Shown: positions 62,501 to 64,000 of the stretch, piece after piece
How positions within the stretch are numbered: the first letter of the stretch is position 1
Layout of the letters: each line of letters starts with the position of its first letter
Source of the DNA: Paraphysomonas bandaiensis
Lineage: Eukaryota > Chrysophyceae
DNA: 64,000 bases
Assembly (NCBI GenBank): GCA_965644295.1
Contig: CBFFRP010000253.1
Coordinates: forward strand, 62,001-126,000
Reading direction: 5' to 3'
Position numbers and translations under genes: made by a program
The notes under the pieces: model-generated
What the model was told of the DNA's origin: nothing
Database searches by the model: none
What the model saw: only the letters and a program-made list of their open reading frames with translations

Positions 62501-64000
62501 TCATACCGACATCGGGCTGGAGTTTGAATTCATCTTATCTCCCGACGGACTTGAAGGCTTCAACACACTTTTATGAGATGCCAGGATAATCGCATTGTAG
62601 AACGACTTAAATTCGCTGAAATCGATGCGACCATCCTTGTTAGTGTCAATTGCAGAAAACATGTCTTTAACACTAATAGCACTTCCATCAGCGTCACTCA
62701 TCACGAGTAACGGGCCAGTCCCGTCATGCAGCATACAATTCACCACCAGGTCTAATTCCCCCTCTGATATAAATCCATCTTCGTCCATATCAAACACAGT
62801 GAAATATAAACGGGCGGCTTCCATTTCTTCCTCCTCGTTATCATAACACCTCAGAGCGGCCAAAGCCATGAGAACTTCTTTCACATCCACCCGACCGTCC
62901 CCATTACAGTCAAAGACAGCGAAAACCTTACTATTGGCAAGAATATCCAGCTGCGCTGACTTCACCAGAGTACAGAATTCCTCATATCCAAGGGAGCCTT
63001 GTCGAAGAAGACGTACCGAGTTTTTGTCACTACTTTTCTCCTCGCCCACCACTTTCCCATCCTCTTCCGCACTACGATATATCTCCTTTACCAGTAACTC
63101 CTTCAGGCCCAAAAGTCGACTAGAGAAATCTGCAGATACACGCTGTATGTCCTCATCTGAGGCGCTTCCTCTGGAACGAAGAAAGGGAAGGACGTGTTGA
63201 AACCCCTCTTTCCTTTCCTTGTGAATCTCCATTGCTCCGTTAGCAAGAAAGTACTTTTTGAGGCGTCCCCTAAGTGCTAAATGTTTGATACGGTGCAAGT
63301 AGGCTTCACCGAGGTGTTTCTCAGGAGCACAGTGTGTAATCCACGGGTGAGAGAGTACCTCATCTAGGTCCATCCGCTGCGTGGGATCTTTAACAAGCAT
63401 TTTGCGAACAAGATCCTTGGCGGACTCTGATACCCCCTCCCACGTAGGGCCTGCCATGGCATAGTATGTAGAATCTGTGATCTGTCTCCTGTACCTGCAA
63501 AATATCATCAGACATTACACTTCTAGATTTAATAGTTTTAAATTCTATTAACACCAAAACGCACTCACTTTCTCCCAGTGTGGAACGGCGCGTATCCTGC
63601 CAGCATACTGTAGAGTACACACCCAGCTTGCCATACGTCACTTTTAGTAGAGTATTGGTGTCTCAATATGCTTTCTGGCGCAAACCAGCCCTCAGTGCCG
63701 ACTAAGAGCCCTGTCTCCAATATGCCACTACCGTCACTTGGAAGCGCAGCCATGAACCCGAAATCTATTATCTTAATCCCACCGCCCTCCCCAGGAGTAG
63801 TATGCATCAGGTTGTCCAGCTTGAGATCACGGTGAACGAACCCTTTACGATGGATGCTCCGTAACGCTAGCATAGCATTTCGAAAGGAATGAGAAAGATC
63901 TTTCTCAGATATACTCGAACGCATAGACATACGCTGAAGCCAATCGCCACCACGTAACATTTCCATTACGATTACTGGATATGGCTGACAAAACTCAGGA
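62501..64000 (-). CDS. Calcium-dependent protein kinase (CDPK-like), 5' partial
   Basis: Minus-strand gene running off the right edge. Visible exons: 63569-64000 (partial) and 62501-63494 (74-bp intron, phase 2). The kinase part begins at the hinge (PYPVIVMEMLRGGDWL) and has HRDLKLDNL, IIDFGF, a GTEGWFAPES activation segment and the C-lobe up to DPTQRMDLDEVLSHPWI. A junction region follows (about 70 residues), then EF-hands: the first is degenerate (RQGSLGYEEFCTLV, no loop Asp), and three are canonical (DCNGDGRVDVKE, DMDEDGFISEGE, DTNKDGRIDFSE). Kinase plus C-terminal EF-hands in one chain is the CDPK plan of plants, alveolates and some other protists; calcium binding should release the kinase. 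ATP-loop, catalytic Lys and N-terminus are outside the window. Confidence 0.9.

Overview
This is a nuclear window from a unicellular or filamentous eukaryote. Genes lie on both strands, mostly 0.3-2 kb apart. Most introns are 45-80 bp with GT-AG ends, all three standard stop codons are used, and the spacers are AT-rich. I cannot fix the lineage. The mix of a CDPK-type kinase, chitin synthase, GH18 and CE4 proteins, a C45-like hydrolase, a V-ATPase c subunit ending in a short polar tail and Ty1/copia elements fits a protist such as a stramenopile or another SAR-like lineage better than a fungus or animal. One gene nevertheless encodes an animal-looking membrane receptor (TSP1, PSI and SRCR domains).

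Layout. 1-504: end of a proteasome beta-2 subunit gene. 1234-6979: complete Ty1/copia element 1 (minus strand, 266-bp LTRs, 5-bp target duplication). 7.2-16.7 kb: V-ATPase subunit c, a METTL21/22/23-type methyltransferase, a secreted GH18 chitinase-like protein, an EXPERA-like membrane protein and a UDP-glycosyltransferase. The last two are divergent and separated by a long (CATA)n array; the glycosyltransferase intron holds a 26-bp minisatellite. 18.2-21.4 kb: a large type-I membrane protein with a C39-like papain fold, two beta domains, TSP1, PSI, TSP1 x2, SRCR, one membrane helix and a short tail. 21.5-24.1 kb: a repeat-rich spacer with a 74-bp minisatellite, a 28-bp perfect hairpin, MITE-like repeats and a hAT remnant. 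24.7-29.5 kb: chitin synthase and a membrane-anchored CE4 deacetylase-like gene, divergently arranged. 30.8-42.8 kb: an eight-exon C45-like N-terminal-nucleophile hydrolase, an inverted duplication of a coding fragment, a four-helix membrane protein, a tandem cyclic-nucleotide-binding protein and an AGC-like kinase. 43.2-48.5 kb: Ty1/copia element 2 (minus strand, 293-bp LTRs). 48.7-58.1 kb: an MFS-like transporter, a BAF-like helix-hairpin-helix protein, Tim22, a possibly broken vWA gene and an EGLN/PHD-type prolyl hydroxylase with a long N-terminal extension. 58.8-60.5 kb: a second, nearly identical, inverted copy of the AGC-like kinase. 60.6-64 kb: a Myb/SANT-like protein and the C-terminal part of a CDPK-type kinase that runs off the right edge.

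Together the genes suggest a cell with a chitin-containing or chitin-modifying surface (synthase, deacetylase, GH18, glycosyltransferase), cyclic-nucleotide and calcium signalling, and recent retrotransposition: both copia elements have LTRs that look identical by eye. Three patterns cut across gene boundaries. Long (CATA)n arrays occur only just upstream of start codons. Many coding sequences are AT-rich at the 5' end and balanced further on. Several tandem and inverted duplications look recent.
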